From: Gossypium raimondii
Taxonomy: Eukaryota > Streptophyta > Magnoliopsida > Malvales > Malvaceae
DNA length: 64,000 bases
Direction of reading: 5' to 3'
NCBI RefSeq assembly: GCF_025698545.1
Contig: NC_068570.1
Span: 55,323,924 to 55,387,923, forward strand
The position numbers and the translations under genes are program-made. Below, piece after piece: positions 33,501 to 45,900 of this stretch (position 1 is its first letter; the number at the start of each line of letters is the position of its first letter). The notes beneath the pieces are model-generated. The model had not been told where the DNA came from and did no database searches. It saw only the letters and a program-made list of their open reading frames with translations.

Positions 33501-34489
33501 CCTTTCAGAATTTCCTTAGGTTTCTTGACTTGAGCCTCATCCGGATTACTAACAAACTGAAGCTCGTGGATAAGGACATTAATCTCTTGAATCACCTCGG
33601 ATAAATGTTTTCGCAAGCCTAACGAGGCCTGCAACTCTTGTTTCTTCACTTCGTCTTCAAAATTCTCTCGGAAACCTTTCAACAGATCTTTAATCACAAC
33701 TGCAGATATAGATCTCTCAATGTTCCACATCCATTGATGCTCAATCGGCCCGAGTTCGGATAAAAAAATTGCATTCTGCATCTTACAAAAGGCAAGATCT
33801 AAAGTCCCCTTCAAAATCCCGATATCCGACCCCATCTGCTCGATTTTCTTATTGTCGATCCCCTGATTTCTTTCTTCATCTTGAATCTGATAATTCGGCT
33901 CGAGCTGTTGTTGAATGTTCCATACCTGCTGATCAACCGAATGCTTCAACTCACAAAATTCGCCTTCTCGATCCCCGGCTTCGATGCTTGCTTGACTCCC
34001 TAGAAACAACTCATCAATGCCCTCATTTTTCCTATGTTCTTCAAGATCAGCATACAATGAATCCCTTTTCTTTTCACTCCTCTCCAATGCCTTTTTAAGC
34101 TTCAATTCACTCCCTAATCTCTCCGATAACTCTTTATCCTTATCAGAAATTGCCGATTCGACTTCCTTAAGTCGACCTTGAAGCCGATCCTTGATCTCTG
34201 TCAAGTCGTCAAGCAGTAATTCCTGGCTAGTTTCTAGATCGTAGTTACCTCTTTCCTGTTGAACGAATTTCAAACAACCTTCTAATTGAATCACCGCGAG
34301 TTGGTAGAATTTCGATATCTCATTCAAACGTTCGATGACACCGGTTTTTGATTTAACTTTCCGGTATGCTTTGTCCATTGATTTGTGAAGAAGCTGCATC
34401 ATTGTTGACTCGGTTATGGAAACTTTGATACTACTATTTGCACTATCCACTTCGATCAGATTCAAAATATGCTCCATTTGAGTATACAA
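30565..34489 (-). CDS. WAP: WPP domain-associated protein (WAP), coiled-coil
   Basis: WAP proteins are long coiled-coil proteins that interact with WPP-domain proteins at the plant nuclear envelope/Golgi. Four exons on the minus strand: 34489-31842, 31279-31153, 30821-30720 and 30639-30565; sizes sum to 2952 bp, giving 983 residues, with GT..AG junctions in phase. The first exon encodes a small conserved N-terminal part (STMMQLLHKSMDKAYRKVKSK, EISKFYQLAVIQLEGCLKFV) and E/K/L-rich heptads (GSELKLKKALERSEKKRDSL). The last exons encode RKAFIRRCENLQMAEAE, DLLGDQVEQL and HSPVLHHYFEVSEMLKLI, the signature WAP C-terminus. The first Met is at 34489, with a second at 34477. It is tail-to-tail with the MLO copies, and its 3' end exists again as a fragment at 27285-27730. 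Confidence 0.92.
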
Positions 34490-35040
34490 AATTTTCCTGG
34501 AAAATTCAAGTATTCGTTTATTCTCGGGAAAATCTAACAGAACTCAGTAGAATAAGAAGTTAATCACGGGATTTGTTAGATACATGCAAAAGATTTTTTT
34601 TGAAAGGAATTATATTTCATTTTTATACTTCAATTATTAAAAAATATTTAAATGTTAGTTCTAAATTTTAGTTATTCAGATAATCCTTTTCCATAGGAAG
34701 GGATTATATAAGATTTTGATTCATCAATTTTATCATCTAATATAATAATAAAATTACTTAAAATTAAACCTCATGTGCCGGTGTAGCTTGGATTCATGTC
34801 GTAATAGTTGTGTTTCTGGTTCGAGCTTTACTATGTTATTATAATTCACTAAAAAATCATTAAAAATCCCAAAATTATAATTTATTTAAAAATTACAAGG
34901 AATTTTTTAATAAAATTAAAAATTGTTTGTTTGGAATTTTAAAGAAAATTTTAGAATTTTATAAAAAATTTATGAGCTTTAGATTGGTAAAATTTTAGAA
35001 TTTTATAAAAATTTTATGAGCTTTAGATTGGTATGGTTGT
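34490..35040. other. WAP upstream region
   Basis: AT-rich. Two near-identical 40-bp stretches around AAATTTTAGAATTTTATAAAA (about 34945 and 34990). No ORF of note. Confidence 0.5.
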
Positions 35041-35049
35041 TTTTTATTA

Positions 35050-35772
35050 AGGTAAACTATACATATAGTCACCCAACTATAAAAATTTCATTTTAGGTAC
35101 TTAAAATAAAAATTTTACTATTTAAGCACCCACATTACATAATTCAATCATTTTGGTTACTCCGTTAAAATCATAAACAATGAACTGACGTAGTAGTTAA
35201 AAAATCGGTATAATAACAAATTTAGCCATCAACTTTTATATATTATCTCAATTTAGTCATAATTTTAAAATTTAACCTCAAAATTTACAAATCGTCTCAA
35301 TTTGATCCTAATTCTAAAAAGTTAAAGAAATATATAAAATACATAAATATTTAAAAATATATAATAAAAAATTTTAAAAATATTATAATAATAAAATTTA
35401 AAATGTCAATATTAAAAAAAATTAGAATTCTTAACAATGGAATAAACAAGTAAAAATTGAAAATTTTTGTGTATTATTTTAGTTTCTACCGCTTTTTCAC
35501 TTTAATACTTGATTTTTTTTTACTCCAATCAATACTTAAAAAAGATATTTTTTGGATGACCAAAATGAAAGTGACCTAAAAGTTGGGTGACTAAAACGAA
35601 AGTATAAACATGATATGGCATGTATAGTTAACTTTTGTTAGAGATTTAATGCTTGAGTGACTAAAATGAAATCGCCCTAAAAGTTGGGTGACCAAATTGC
35701 AAGGATTTCATTTTAGGTGGCCAAAATGAAAGCTCTCTAAACGTTGGATGACCAACTAGGTGTTTTACCCTT
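35050..35772. mobile_element. MITE-like non-coding repeat with imperfect terminal inverted repeats
   Basis: The left end AAGGTAAACTATACATATAG...CACCCAACTATAAAAATTTCATTTT pairs loosely with the complement of GAAAGCTCTCTAAACGTTGG...TTTTACCCTTT at the right. The 'GTGACTAAAATGAAA' words inside are common to a plant dispersed repeat. Ends are approximate. Confidence 0.45.
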
Positions 35773-35799
35773 TAAAAAAAGAGATAAATTAGTAAAAAG

Positions 35800-36830
35800 A
35801 TCATACGACGTCGTTTATGCTTTCCAGGGTAATATCGCTTTTAACCGGATTCCCAAATAAAATCCCTCCCGCGTTTCGATTGTCTCACTTTTTCCGAGGT
35901 GAGCGAATTCGTTAATTAGGGTTTTTCTCTGAAATATTAAAAGAAAAAAAAATCGAAGATGATCGAGGTGGTATTGAACGACCGGCTAGGGAAGAAGGTG
36001 CGCGTGAAGTGCAACGACGACGACACGATCGGAGACCTTAAGAAGCTAGTCGCGGCCCAAACCGGAACTCGGGCCGACAAGATCCGTATCCAGAAGTGGT
36101 ATACGGTTTACAAGGATCATATTACTCTCAAAGATTACGAGATCCACGACGGTATGGGCCTCGAGCTTTACTACAATTAAATTTTTTTTATGTAAGCTGC
36201 GTGGTCTTTGTTTGAACAAGCTTTAAATTTTATGTATGAATGTAATATAATCGTGGATGATGGTATTTACTTCTTCTTTTTTAATATTAATGGAGGAAAA
36301 TAAGTTCTTGGATTGGTTTGGCTCTTTTTAATAGTGTTAAATTCATGAATTCTTATGTTTTAATATATATGTATGTGTATATAATACACACCCCTTTGGT
36401 TATGGATTATGGAAAATTGGGCACAATGTTTGAGGGGGAAAATTGAAATCGGTATTGTTGGCTAAGGTGGAAGCCTTGGGTATTTGAGTACTTGGGTTTG
36501 AATTTCATCATCCATTATGTTTTGTATTAGTTTGAATTTACCTTGTATATTTGTGTTTCTAGTTGTGAGTGTTACTGTATTTGTAGTAGTAAAACTTTCA
36601 TAAAGAAAATCTGAAATTCAAAAAGAAATTTGCATCAATTCCATTCATATGAAAGAGTATCTTAGAATATGATATGAAGAACGGAATTTTATTCTTTAAT
36701 GTTTAGAATTTGGTGCTTGTTCATGTATTCTCAGTTATTTCATCACTGGGAAAAAATTCAAGAAGAAACTGTATGGAATGGTTACTTTTAACATATATTA
36801 CTTTTATTCAATTATATTATATATAACATA
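35800..36830 (+). repeat. Left unit of the UBL5 tandem duplication
   Basis: Sequence from ATACGACGTCGTTTA through UBL5 and its 3' flank to about 36830 resembles 40390-41480. Conserved 3' words include ATAATCGTGGATGATGGTATT and CTTTGGTTATGGATTATGGAAA. Confidence 0.8.
35959..36180 (+). CDS. UBL5: Ubiquitin-like protein 5 (UBL5/HUB1), copy 1
   Basis: UBL5 (Hub1 in yeast) is a ubiquitin-fold protein that binds splicing factors non-covalently and acts in pre-mRNA splicing and stress responses. The intronless ORF gives 73 residues, the normal family size, starting [20 protein letters not shown] and ending LELYYN. The C-terminal YY followed by one residue replaces the Gly-Gly of ubiquitin, as known for Hub1/UBL5. 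The start is fixed by length and an A-rich context. A second copy at 40578-40799 encodes the same protein. An AAATAAAAT box sits about 100 bp upstream. Confidence 0.97.
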   Translation: MIEVVLNDRLGKKVRVKCNDDDTIGDLKKLVAAQTGTRADKIRIQKWYTVYKDHITLKDYEIHDGMGLELYYN

Positions 36831-37088
36831 ATTGTTAATGAAGTGTTGGCCTGGTTGACAAAAGCAAAAGCTTTGAGTCCATATGAAAATTATGTTCAGG
36901 AATTAGTTGAGTTAGTTTGAATCAAGTTATTTAGTTTTGTGATTATAATTATTGATTCTAATTGAAGCTGTGGATATAGTTAGTGGGTTGTAACTTCAAA
37001 AATATAAACAGTTATGATATTGGAACATGTTGTTTCATTCTGTGTTAATTTTTATGTTTCTTTCATGTCTAAAATTAGCGTACTTAAG
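36181..37088. other. Intergenic DNA downstream of UBL5 copy 1
   Basis: The first 650 bp belong to the UBL5 duplication. The rest is AT-rich with no gene seen. Confidence 0.6.
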
Positions 37089-37272
37089 TCAATTGAGTTT
37101 AGCTCAATTGATATGGACATTGTTGCCTATGTAGGAGGACATGAGTTTGAGTACACTGAAGTGCATTATTCTTCTATTTATGAGTTGGGGAGGGACTATT
37201 TGGTAATTCTAAGCATTGTGTCCAAAAAAAGCAGATATGATCAGAATCTCTAATGAAATTGTTCAAAAAAAA
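37089..37272 (+). mobile_element. tRNA-derived SINE, copy 2
   Basis: It starts TCAATTGAGTTTAGCTCAAT with a Pol III A-box-like TTAGCTCAATTGATATGG, then a B-box-like GAGTTTGAGTA at 37143-37153, and ends GAAATTGTTCAAAAAAAA. It is alignable over its full length to the copies at 38381-38559 and 50138-50324. It carries a chance 79-codon ORF with no family likeness. Confidence 0.8.
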
Positions 37273-38380
37273 TTATCAAGAGTATATTTTTGAGCTTGTT
37301 TCACATAAACATGGACTTTCAAGGTTTGAAGACCAAACGTTATTATTCTATCTATTATTTTCAACAGGATACAATTAGTATTAAAAAAGAAAAAAAAAAC
37401 TAAAATTCTATTTAAAAATTTGAGAGTATGTGCAAACAAATTGTTTATTTCTAAGGTGTTCTTAAATGATTCAAATTCATATACAGACAATGTCTCTTTG
37501 TTGAAGTGTTTGCCATAATGCATCTAATTAGATACTTTTTTTCCTGTCAAATCGATACAGTAGTTTTTGACACAATACAATTACTTGATATACAAGTCAA
37601 ATTTATGTAAATATTTGTTTTAAAATAAGATTTAATATGTAAAATTTTATGAATAGAATTTTCAAATCTAATTGATTTTGTCGTAATTTAATTGACGTTG
37701 TTATTATTGCAACATGAAGGCATTAATTGAGTGTGTTTGAGTATATAAAATCGGTTTGATGGTTTGGATAATGTTGACCTGAATCAAATAATAATGCTTT
37801 TCCAAAATTCTTAAAAGTGTAAATTAACCATTAAATTTTTAGGCATTTTGTAATAAAACAAAATTACGTTATGTAGCGCCAGATAGTGAAAATAATATCT
37901 GCAAATTTAAATTTTCTTTCAAAGTGATAATGCATATTTTCTTTTTAATTTCTACAATTAAGTTTAATATTCATACAGTTCATTATTTTATCTATTATTA
38001 TTCACAATAAACTAATTTTTTTATTAGACCAATAATTTATTTTTCTAAAACATATTAAAGGATGGAGTTAGTCAACAAGCTCGATAAATCCAGTCCATGT
38101 AGGTCGTAGAACATTCAATTTAGGCCTACCCTACCAAAATGGGCTAATTGGGTTTCAAAAGTATTTGGGCTTCGATAAAATATCTAAGCAAACGCTAAAC
38201 TCCTTGCTCAGCTGAATTGGGCTTTGAATTATTATTTAAAATTTATTTTTAGAAAGAGCAAATATTAATATATTTTTAAAAAAAATACAAACAAAAGGAT
38301 TAGAATTAACTTCTTTTTCTTTTCTTTTTTTTTTGAAAAACAAACAAAAGGATTAGAATTAACTTTTTTTTTATCTTTTG
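37273..38380. other. AT-rich intergenic DNA
   Basis: No gene. A 24-bp word ACAAACAAAAGGATTAGAAT... occurs twice (about 38288 and 38339). Confidence 0.5.
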
Positions 38381-38559
38381 TTTTTTTAACAATCTCATTA
38401 TAAGTTCTGATCATATTTGCTATTTTTTAACACAATGCTTTAAACTACCCCCTCCCTAACCCATGAATAAGAAAATAATGTGTTTCAGTGCACTCGAACT
38501 CATATCCTCCTATATTGGCAACAATGTCTTTGCTAATCGAGTTAATACTCAATTGACTT
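38381..38559 (-). mobile_element. tRNA-derived SINE, copy 3
   Basis: On the minus strand: AGTCAATTGAGTATTAACTC, then TGAGTTCGAGTGCAC (B-box-like, closest to the tRNA consensus), then GATTGTTAAAAAAA. Same family as 37089-37272. Confidence 0.78.
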
Positions 38560-38589
38560 AAAACCAACTAAATTAAACAAAAAGAATCC

Positions 38590-39279
38590 CTCTAAACAAT
38601 TGCAATCCCTCTTCCCTGTCAAACGCTATTTTGGCTATTCGGTCAGCTTCTTTATTTTCTTCTCTAGGGACGTATTCTAGCATCCAATTCCCCACATTCT
38701 CCAGGAGTTGATGTATTCAACTAATTAACACCGAGCTTGAAGTCTTCAAAATAGATTCCTGGATAGCCACAATAACCGCCATGTTTTTCGTCTGCACCAA
38801 CACTCTATCGCAATGTCTGCCGTGCAACAATGTCAAGTCATCTAAAATATCTCATAATTTAACATTGAAAATTGAACATTTTCCTGAACATCAATTAAAA
38901 CTAAGAGTCCACTCTTCATGTCGATCTCTCAAAATTCTCCGTACTGCAGCATACCCTAAATCCACATTAACAGCATTATCAAATCTTATTCGTATCCAAT
39001 TACCTGTCCAAATGGACTCCCCCTCACAACTTGTGAATAAAAACCTACTATTTGGCCCAGCTATATGAACCTTTGATAATTTATTCTACACTCCATGATA
39101 CTTTCTAGAAAATGTAGGTTTTTCTGTTCTTCCATATACGCCATGCAACTAGACAAAAAAAACACGATAAATTCACCCCTCTCTAAGAATTTTTTTAAAC
39201 GATTCTCCACTCCTGCAAGCTTCCGGAAAAGAAGCTCCATGCTCCTCAACCAGAATGATACGAGACCTAACAAAAAAAA
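38590..39279 (-). pseudogene. LINE-type RNase H domain fragment, dead
   Basis: The minus strand reads as the C-terminal RNase H (RVT_3-like) domain of plant non-LTR elements. It runs from an Arg/Trp-rich lead (RIWKNRKTYIF) and a GPNSRFLF lead to WIRIRFDNAVNVDLGYAAV, a central HGRHCDRVLVQTKNMAV and WMLEYVPREENKEADRIAK. Two in-frame TGA codons interrupt it. Two of the expected acidic active-site residues appear replaced (FNVKL for the usual E, QTKN for the usual D), so it is inactive. The MULE-like element at 39280 abuts its 5' side. Confidence 0.78.
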
Positions 39280-40292
39280 GGGCAATTTACCAATAAAAGC
39301 CATTTTTTTCAAAAATTACCGAAATGGGCCCATTTTTTAATTATTTACCGGAATGGTCCTTTTTCCGGAAAATCGCGTCCATGTCAGCGCAATGTCAGGG
39401 TACGCGTCAGCATCTCGCGCTGACGTGGACGTGATTTCGGCCCACGCGTGAACAGTACCCAACGGTCAAAAAAATAAAATACCGGGTTCATTTTGATAAA
39501 TTTTAAAAATATAGGGCTTTTTTGGTATTTTGAAAAAATAAATTTTGAATCTTTTTGTACTTGTATTTATTTTTTTAATCAATTAACTCTTCAATATTAG
39601 ATCAATAGAAACAAGTACAAAAAAGATTCAAAATTGTTACCAACAAAAATTGAACCAAGGTACTAAAGGAAAAGAGCAAGCATCTTAACCAACTAAGCCA
39701 AACTAATTAATTAACATATTATAGAAATATTGTTATTATCTTAATTATATTACTTACGTTCTAACGATTTATCGGACCTATTCCATACACGTGTCAAATT
39801 AGAAAAAATAATACAACAATTCTGTAAAAAAACCGATGTTTACTTCAAATAAATAAGGAAAATAATGATTTGAATGTTTCAAAATCCAATTTTAAACCGA
39901 AAAAATCGAAATTTAGGGGCAAAAAAGGATTTTTTTCGCGAAATCGCGTAAACCGCCTTCGCTATTTGTCACACAGATATCTTGAAAATTTATTCGAAAT
40001 AAAAAAAATCGTCTCAATCGGACAACCGAGCCAAAAGTTATGGCCTTTCAAAGTTTTCCAAGCTAAAAATCATGAACTGTTCATCCACGTCAGCAAATTG
40101 CATCCTCGTAGGCGCGATTTGTGTCCACGTAAGCAAAGCGCGCTGACGTGGACGCGATGTTCTGACACGTCCCCTGACATCGCGCTGACGTGGACGCGAT
40201 TTCGAGGAAAATAGCCCATTCTGGTAAATAATAAAATACCGGGCCCATTTCGATAAATTTTAAAAAATAGGGCTTTTTTTAGAAATTTGCCC
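39280..40292. mobile_element. MULE-like element with long terminal inverted repeats
   Basis: 1013 bp. The left end starts GGGCAATTTACCAATAAAAG and the right end is the imperfect complement, TTTTTTTAGAAATTTGCCC. The inverted repeats extend about 150 bp and include GAAATGGGCCC and GCGCTGACGTGGACGTGATT. Long TIRs suit Mutator-like elements. It lies in runs of A on both sides (8 and 10), so a 9-bp A duplication is possible but cannot be proven. No transposase is seen. Confidence 0.75.
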
Positions 40293-40389
40293 AAAAAAAA
40301 AACAAAGTAAAAGAAAGACAAACTCTTCCTTTAATAATAAATAATAAATAATAAATAATAAATTTGTTCTTATTTTAAAAAGGACAAAT

Positions 40390-41480
40390 TAATAAAATTG
40401 GTGATACGACATCGTTTAAAGAAACTAAAAGGCCAAAGTAGTCAACGGGTAATATTTGGCTTTAAAATAATTCCACTATAAAATCCACCCCCACGCTTCA
40501 CTTTTCTCTTATTTCCAGGGTTAACAAATTTGGGGATTAGGGTTTTCTCTGAAATAGTCTTTTAAAAAAAATCGAAGATGATCGAGGTGGTGTTGAACGA
40601 TCGGCTAGGGAAGAAAGTGCGCGTGAAGTGCAACGACGACGACACGATTGGAGACCTTAAGAAGCTGGTCGCGGCCCAAACTGGAACTCGAGCAGACAAG
40701 ATCCGTATCCAGAAGTGGTACACGGTTTACAAGGATCATATTACCCTCAAAGATTACGAAATCCACGATGGTATGGGTCTCGAACTTTACTACAATTAAA
40801 AAAAAATATTTATGTAATCCGTGTGGTCTTTGTTTGAACAAGCTCTAGATTTTATATATAAATGTAATATAATCGTGGATGATGGTATTTACTTTTCTAA
40901 GGATTATCAATAGAAGAAAATAAGTTTATAGATTTGGATGATCAAAATAGTGTTAAATTCACTTATGTTGTACCTTATATTTTCACCTTTGGTTATGGAT
41001 TATGGAAAGGTGGGCATAATTAGGGATTAGAGAAGAGCAAACCGTTAATTGGATCGGTTCTTTTTAACTTAATCAATTTAACCGATCATCATATGGAATA
41101 ATCAAACCGGTGAACTGATTTATTTAAAATAATGAAAAATATATTCAACTGTCTTATATATTATAAAATATGAATATATTTAAAGTAATTAAAAATATTA
41201 AATTGATGACTACTGAATTGCTGAAAGAGGATCTTAGAATATGATATTTAAAATGGAATTTGATTCTGAGAATATGATCATTAGAATATGATTTGATTCT
41301 TTAATGTTTGGAATTTGATTCTCAAATATGATAATTAGAATAGAATTTGATTCTTTGATAATTGGAATTTGATTCTCATTTAGAATGGAACATGTATTCT
41401 TGGTTTTTCATCAACAGATAAAATTTTGTATGGAATACTTATTTTTTTGCATATATTATTTTCATTTAAAGATTAGATTC
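40390..41480 (+). repeat. Right unit of the UBL5 tandem duplication
   Basis: Partner of 35800-36830. It contains a better TATA box (TATAAAAT at 40477-40484) than the left unit. The similarity fades after about 41480. Confidence 0.8.
40578..40799 (+). CDS. UBL5: Ubiquitin-like protein 5 (UBL5/HUB1), copy 2
   Basis: Intronless, 73 residues, identical in protein to the copy at 35959-36180. The two coding sequences differ at 14 third-codon positions and nowhere else. The TATA box lies about 95 bp before the ATG, in contrast to the weaker AT box of copy 1. The TAGGGTTTTCTCTGAAATA leader is shared by both copies. It acts in pre-mRNA splicing in the nucleus by family knowledge. Absence of amino-acid change indicates both copies have been under constraint. 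Confidence 0.97.
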   Translation: MIEVVLNDRLGKKVRVKCNDDDTIGDLKKLVAAQTGTRADKIRIQKWYTVYKDHITLKDYEIHDGMGLELYYN

Positions 41481-41581
41481 TGGATAAAAATTCAATTATT
41501 GGGACATGTTTGTGTTATTTTTCATGATATGTTCAAAATTATCCTAATTTAATGGACATATCAGACATTGGATTATAAATA

Positions 41582-41624
<43 letters not shown>

Positions 41625-42966
41625 ATTTTCAACCCGATACAATTGCACGATATAAATATAATACTAAATAATTAAATGTGATGATACAAACAATTTGTTT
41701 GTTACTAAGGTGGTATTATATGATTTTAGTATTAGTTTGTTACTAAGGTGGTATTATATGATTTTAGTATAAATTTATACACTACCATATTAAATACGTG
41801 AAAAATTTTCGAGTTAATCGAGTTCATGAGTCATATTTTATTATCTTAATTTGATTTGAAATGTGAAATTAAAATATTGTTACAGTTTCACTAATTCCGT
41901 ATTAGAGCACATAAAATTGAAATTAAGATACTTTAATATGGTAAACTTAAATTATTAATTAATTAATTAATTTAGGTCTTTAAAATTATTATTTTAGAAA
42001 ATTTTAAAATTTTAACTTTTTATATATTTTTTAGAATTTTAAATTTTTTAAAATATATAAATTTTGAAATTTTTATAAGTATTTTGATTTTATTTTATTT
42101 TTTTGTAATTTTGTTGAGAGATCAATTTGTTTATTTTCAAAGTTGAAAGAGACCAAAAGAGTATTTACACTAATTTGTTAATAAATTATTTAATTTGTAA
42201 ATTTCAACTCAACTTGAACTCGAATCGAATTATTCAAGTTGACTCAAATAAGTCGAATAACACGATTCGATTAACTCGAAAATAAATTTTCTTTTAATAA
42301 TTGAATTGAGTTTTGCTCACGCAAGTTTTGAATTTTTCAATTATATGATGGTATAAATTTACTATTATTAAACTTTCACTCTTATTAAAAAGAAATAAGA
42401 GCATTATGGAACACCAAATAGTAAAAATAATATTTGTAAAATTTAGATATTTTTCAAATCGTTTATTTTTATAAGGTCGTTTGTAAATACATTGGATATG
42501 TATAGGTTGTAGTAGCTACGGAATATCCGTTAGTAAGATGGCCTTCTGTGTGGTAGCCAAAAGAAATTATTGTCAATAAAATATATATTTTAGACTCTAC
42601 AAACAAAGTTAAAAGATCGACGACAAGTATTTTATAAAAGATAGTAAAATGTGTCAATTTTTAAAATTGCTTGTAGAATAAAATATACCAAATACTCGCC
42701 AATTTTCTTTACATTATAAAGGATGAGAATTGCATTGTAGCTTAATAATACATGAAACCCTACCAAACAATAAAAAAATGGACTCATTTTTAATTTCATT
42801 TTGATTGCATGGTAAGGAAAGAAAATTAACAACAAAAAGGGGACCAATACATGATTTGGTATTGGATTCAACCTCTCGATAGATCATGGTAATGATATGT
42901 GAACTTTCAATAGATCGGGATGACTAAGCCAGTGTGATTCGAGGATTTTCTGGTTTCTTTTCTTGC
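40800..42966. other. Intergenic DNA between UBL5 copy 2 and the EDR2-like gene
   Basis: AT-rich, no gene. It holds an (ATT)n run at 41582-41631 and a 39-bp direct repeat TTTGTTACTAAGGTGGTATT... at about 41699 and 41738. Confidence 0.6.
41582..41631 (+). repeat. (ATT)n microsatellite
   Basis: About 16 consecutive ATT units. Confidence 0.95.
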
Positions 42967-45900
42967 TCATGGCATTGCTACGTGAGCTTTCGATTGATCG
43001 AGATGATTAAGACGGCATGTTCCTAGGAGGGTTTCCGGTAACTCCTCTTGTGTATTACCCTGAAGAAGTAGTTTGGATCATAACCAAAGTCATCAAGCAA
43101 ATATATTGTACTCGGACTTGAGTACAAGTGTTAGATACGAGTATGTGTTTAACTCAAGTATGTTCAACTTTTTTCTAACTTCATTAAAAATGAAGAATCG
43201 GAGCAAACATAGAAGCAACATACTTAAAATAATAACATGATGCAAGCTAACTATCTCGTTTCTCTTTCGTTGCTTGCAACTCAAGGAAAGTTGACATTTT
43301 TGACACTTTAAGAGAAGTTTTACCTGTATTATAAATGCCATTTCTACGACCAAATTGTTAAGATATCCGAGGACAAGATTAGCTACACCCTGAGCCACCG
43401 TCGAAGACCCAACATCTATATCAGCCTGAAATTTAAACTCGTTTCAGTGATCAGCATATAGTAACACGATAATGAATCGAAAAATCACGAAAATGAAAAT
43501 ATCAGAAAGTCAAACAATAACACAATCATCATTCGCAATTGTACTTGGTTTTGAGGATTCAAGAATCTACCTCCAAGTAATTTTTTCCACGGAAATAACG
43601 AGTATTGAGAGCTTGACCGAGTAAGCAAGCTTTCTTTCCAACACTTTGTTTGACTATCCATGATCCCTGAAGAAATAGATTATTTGGTAGAACGTAGTGT
43701 AAATGAGCTTGAGCTCAACATAAAGTTTGAAAAGCGTTCTAATGCTCGAGTCGAGTAGTTCTCAAGCCTAATCAAGTTAATATTGAAAGCTTTCAATTCA
43801 AGCTTCAACTTGAGAACACTTAATCGAGCTCAAAGTCAAGGATGAGAATCAAACTCATCTTTACTAAACAAATGAGCCTAATTGAGCAAGGTCAAGCAAT
43901 TCGATCTGTTTCTCGCCTGAGTTTAAGTCGGGAAAGGAGCCTCGATTTTGAGTAAAGCTTGCGCTTCTTATAGTTTGATTTGGGCAGCTCAATTATACTT
44001 CAAAAAAGAAAAATGCCTGCTATAGCTTTGCATACCTTAGAAATGTATGGTATGAGCTTAAATCTTGAGTTTCTATAGGCATCATCTCCATTGACGAACT
44101 TGTTCAGCAATGGGTGATCTTCAATGGGAGTTTTTATCATGTAGTACAGTGCTAATGTATATGTCGGTGAACCAGGAATCTGACTCATAATAATTGAGAG
44201 TATCTAATGTGATTATTGACAGGAAAAAAAACCATAGAAGTAATAAAAAAATGTATAAAACCTAACACACCTGCATATTGATGACAAAGAAAAATTCTGG
44301 TCCACCACGTTCAGCGTATTTCTGAATGAATTTATATCAATGAAGTTTATTTTTCGATCAATGATTTGTATCTAATGCATAGTTTTTCTTTGTTTTGCAT
44401 AGATGAGTAGTAACATGGATCAGATTTTATAAATCGGAACGTAAAGCACAAAATTACAGTCCAAACCTGAACGATACCACCAACTCGACTGCCTAAATCA
44501 TCTTCTCGTTTGTCAGATATTAGCCAGTCTGCCCCAACCATTTGCATCGACGTTCCATTTGCTTTAATCTACCACAAAGAATACAAATTTAGAACATAGA
44601 TTGAAGCTAATTTACATTTCATGGATTTGAAAAGCGAGTAACCATAACTTTCAAAGCCATTGAATGTATTATGAATAGCTTTAAATTCTAACTTTACAAG
44701 CTGAGTAATGCAGGCTGAACGGTTGAGCTATATATTCGTCCGACACGGGTATGTTGAATATTTTCCAAGTTTTTTTTAATGCATTTGGAAACTTCAAGAA
44801 AAATGAAGAGTCGGTAACATGTATGCATATATGTATAAATGCATGCATGCTGGCATATCATATGCATGTAAAAATGTATGCTGTCGAGCATGGAAATTTT
44901 AAATAACCTATATACATTTTGAAAATGAAATTGAAGTGAATGAATACCTTTCTGTTGTCTTTCAGGTAAGTTTTACTGCGTATCAAAAATGAAGAAGGGT
45001 CTCCGGCTGACCAACTGCATGGTGAAGTAAAGGTTGGGTCCTTTTGGAGAGAGGTTCCATAGGAGAAGACTATGCTGTCTTCCCGAGCCACCTCTTGTAA
45101 TTCTGTGTAACCCTTCTTTTGAGCTGCAGCATGAATAATAGATTAGAAACAGCTAAGATGCATTCGATCCATCAATTATCTCAATAACTTTGGTTAGCAT
45201 AATCGAACTCACTTGCAAGACCATGCAATTTTCTCACTAGACCGGCTGCTGATGTTATTTTTGGCTGTGGTATTTTCTGCATGTTCGATTATGAGAAAAC
45301 GGTAAAAACACAGTTAATAAATTGTATGAACTCAATACAAATCCAAAGATAGGAAATATCTCTTCGATATAAAATTCCTTCGCCACATGGTTCATAACAA
45401 TTACTTGAAAAACAAAGATAAATCGGGGATCAAAGTACCGGAGAACTTGGTTCAGGTGACCAGTCCCTCTCCAAGCGATCATAATCCAAGAATTCATCTG
45501 CTTCAGGAACATCAAAGAACTCATCCGGTTCTTGATTCAGACGCAATAGACTTACACGCCCGGATGGTGGTTTTGCCGCCTCAACCTCCATTAGAACATC
45601 TTCCTCAATCTTTATCGTCTCTTCGGGGCTTTGAGTATCAATCTTAATATCCTCTTTTTCTAATTGAGGCAAGTGTGCATCACTCGTCCACTCCATGGAC
45701 AAGCATTCAGGAGGATAATTTCCTTGTTTTGCTTTGAACAGCTCCCGTAAGGCTGCAAATCAGTAAGTTCAATAAAATATTTTACATAAGTGAAAAAGGA
45801 AACTAGCTGGAATGAAGTTGAATTATTATTAATGAGCAAAGAGGCACCTGCAACTCTCTCAAGCATACGAATCGTCAAAGATCTAGCAGCCGGAGTTCGG

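Noticed and set aside
33769-34098. 109-codon plus-strand ORF
   Set aside because: Antisense shadow of the WAP coiled-coil exon.
37014-37253. 79-codon ORF
   Set aside because: It overlaps the SINE at 37089-37272, and the frame is not kept in other copies.
40605-40848. ORFs overlapping UBL5 copy 2 on both strands
   Set aside because: Shadows of the 73-codon gene in other frames.
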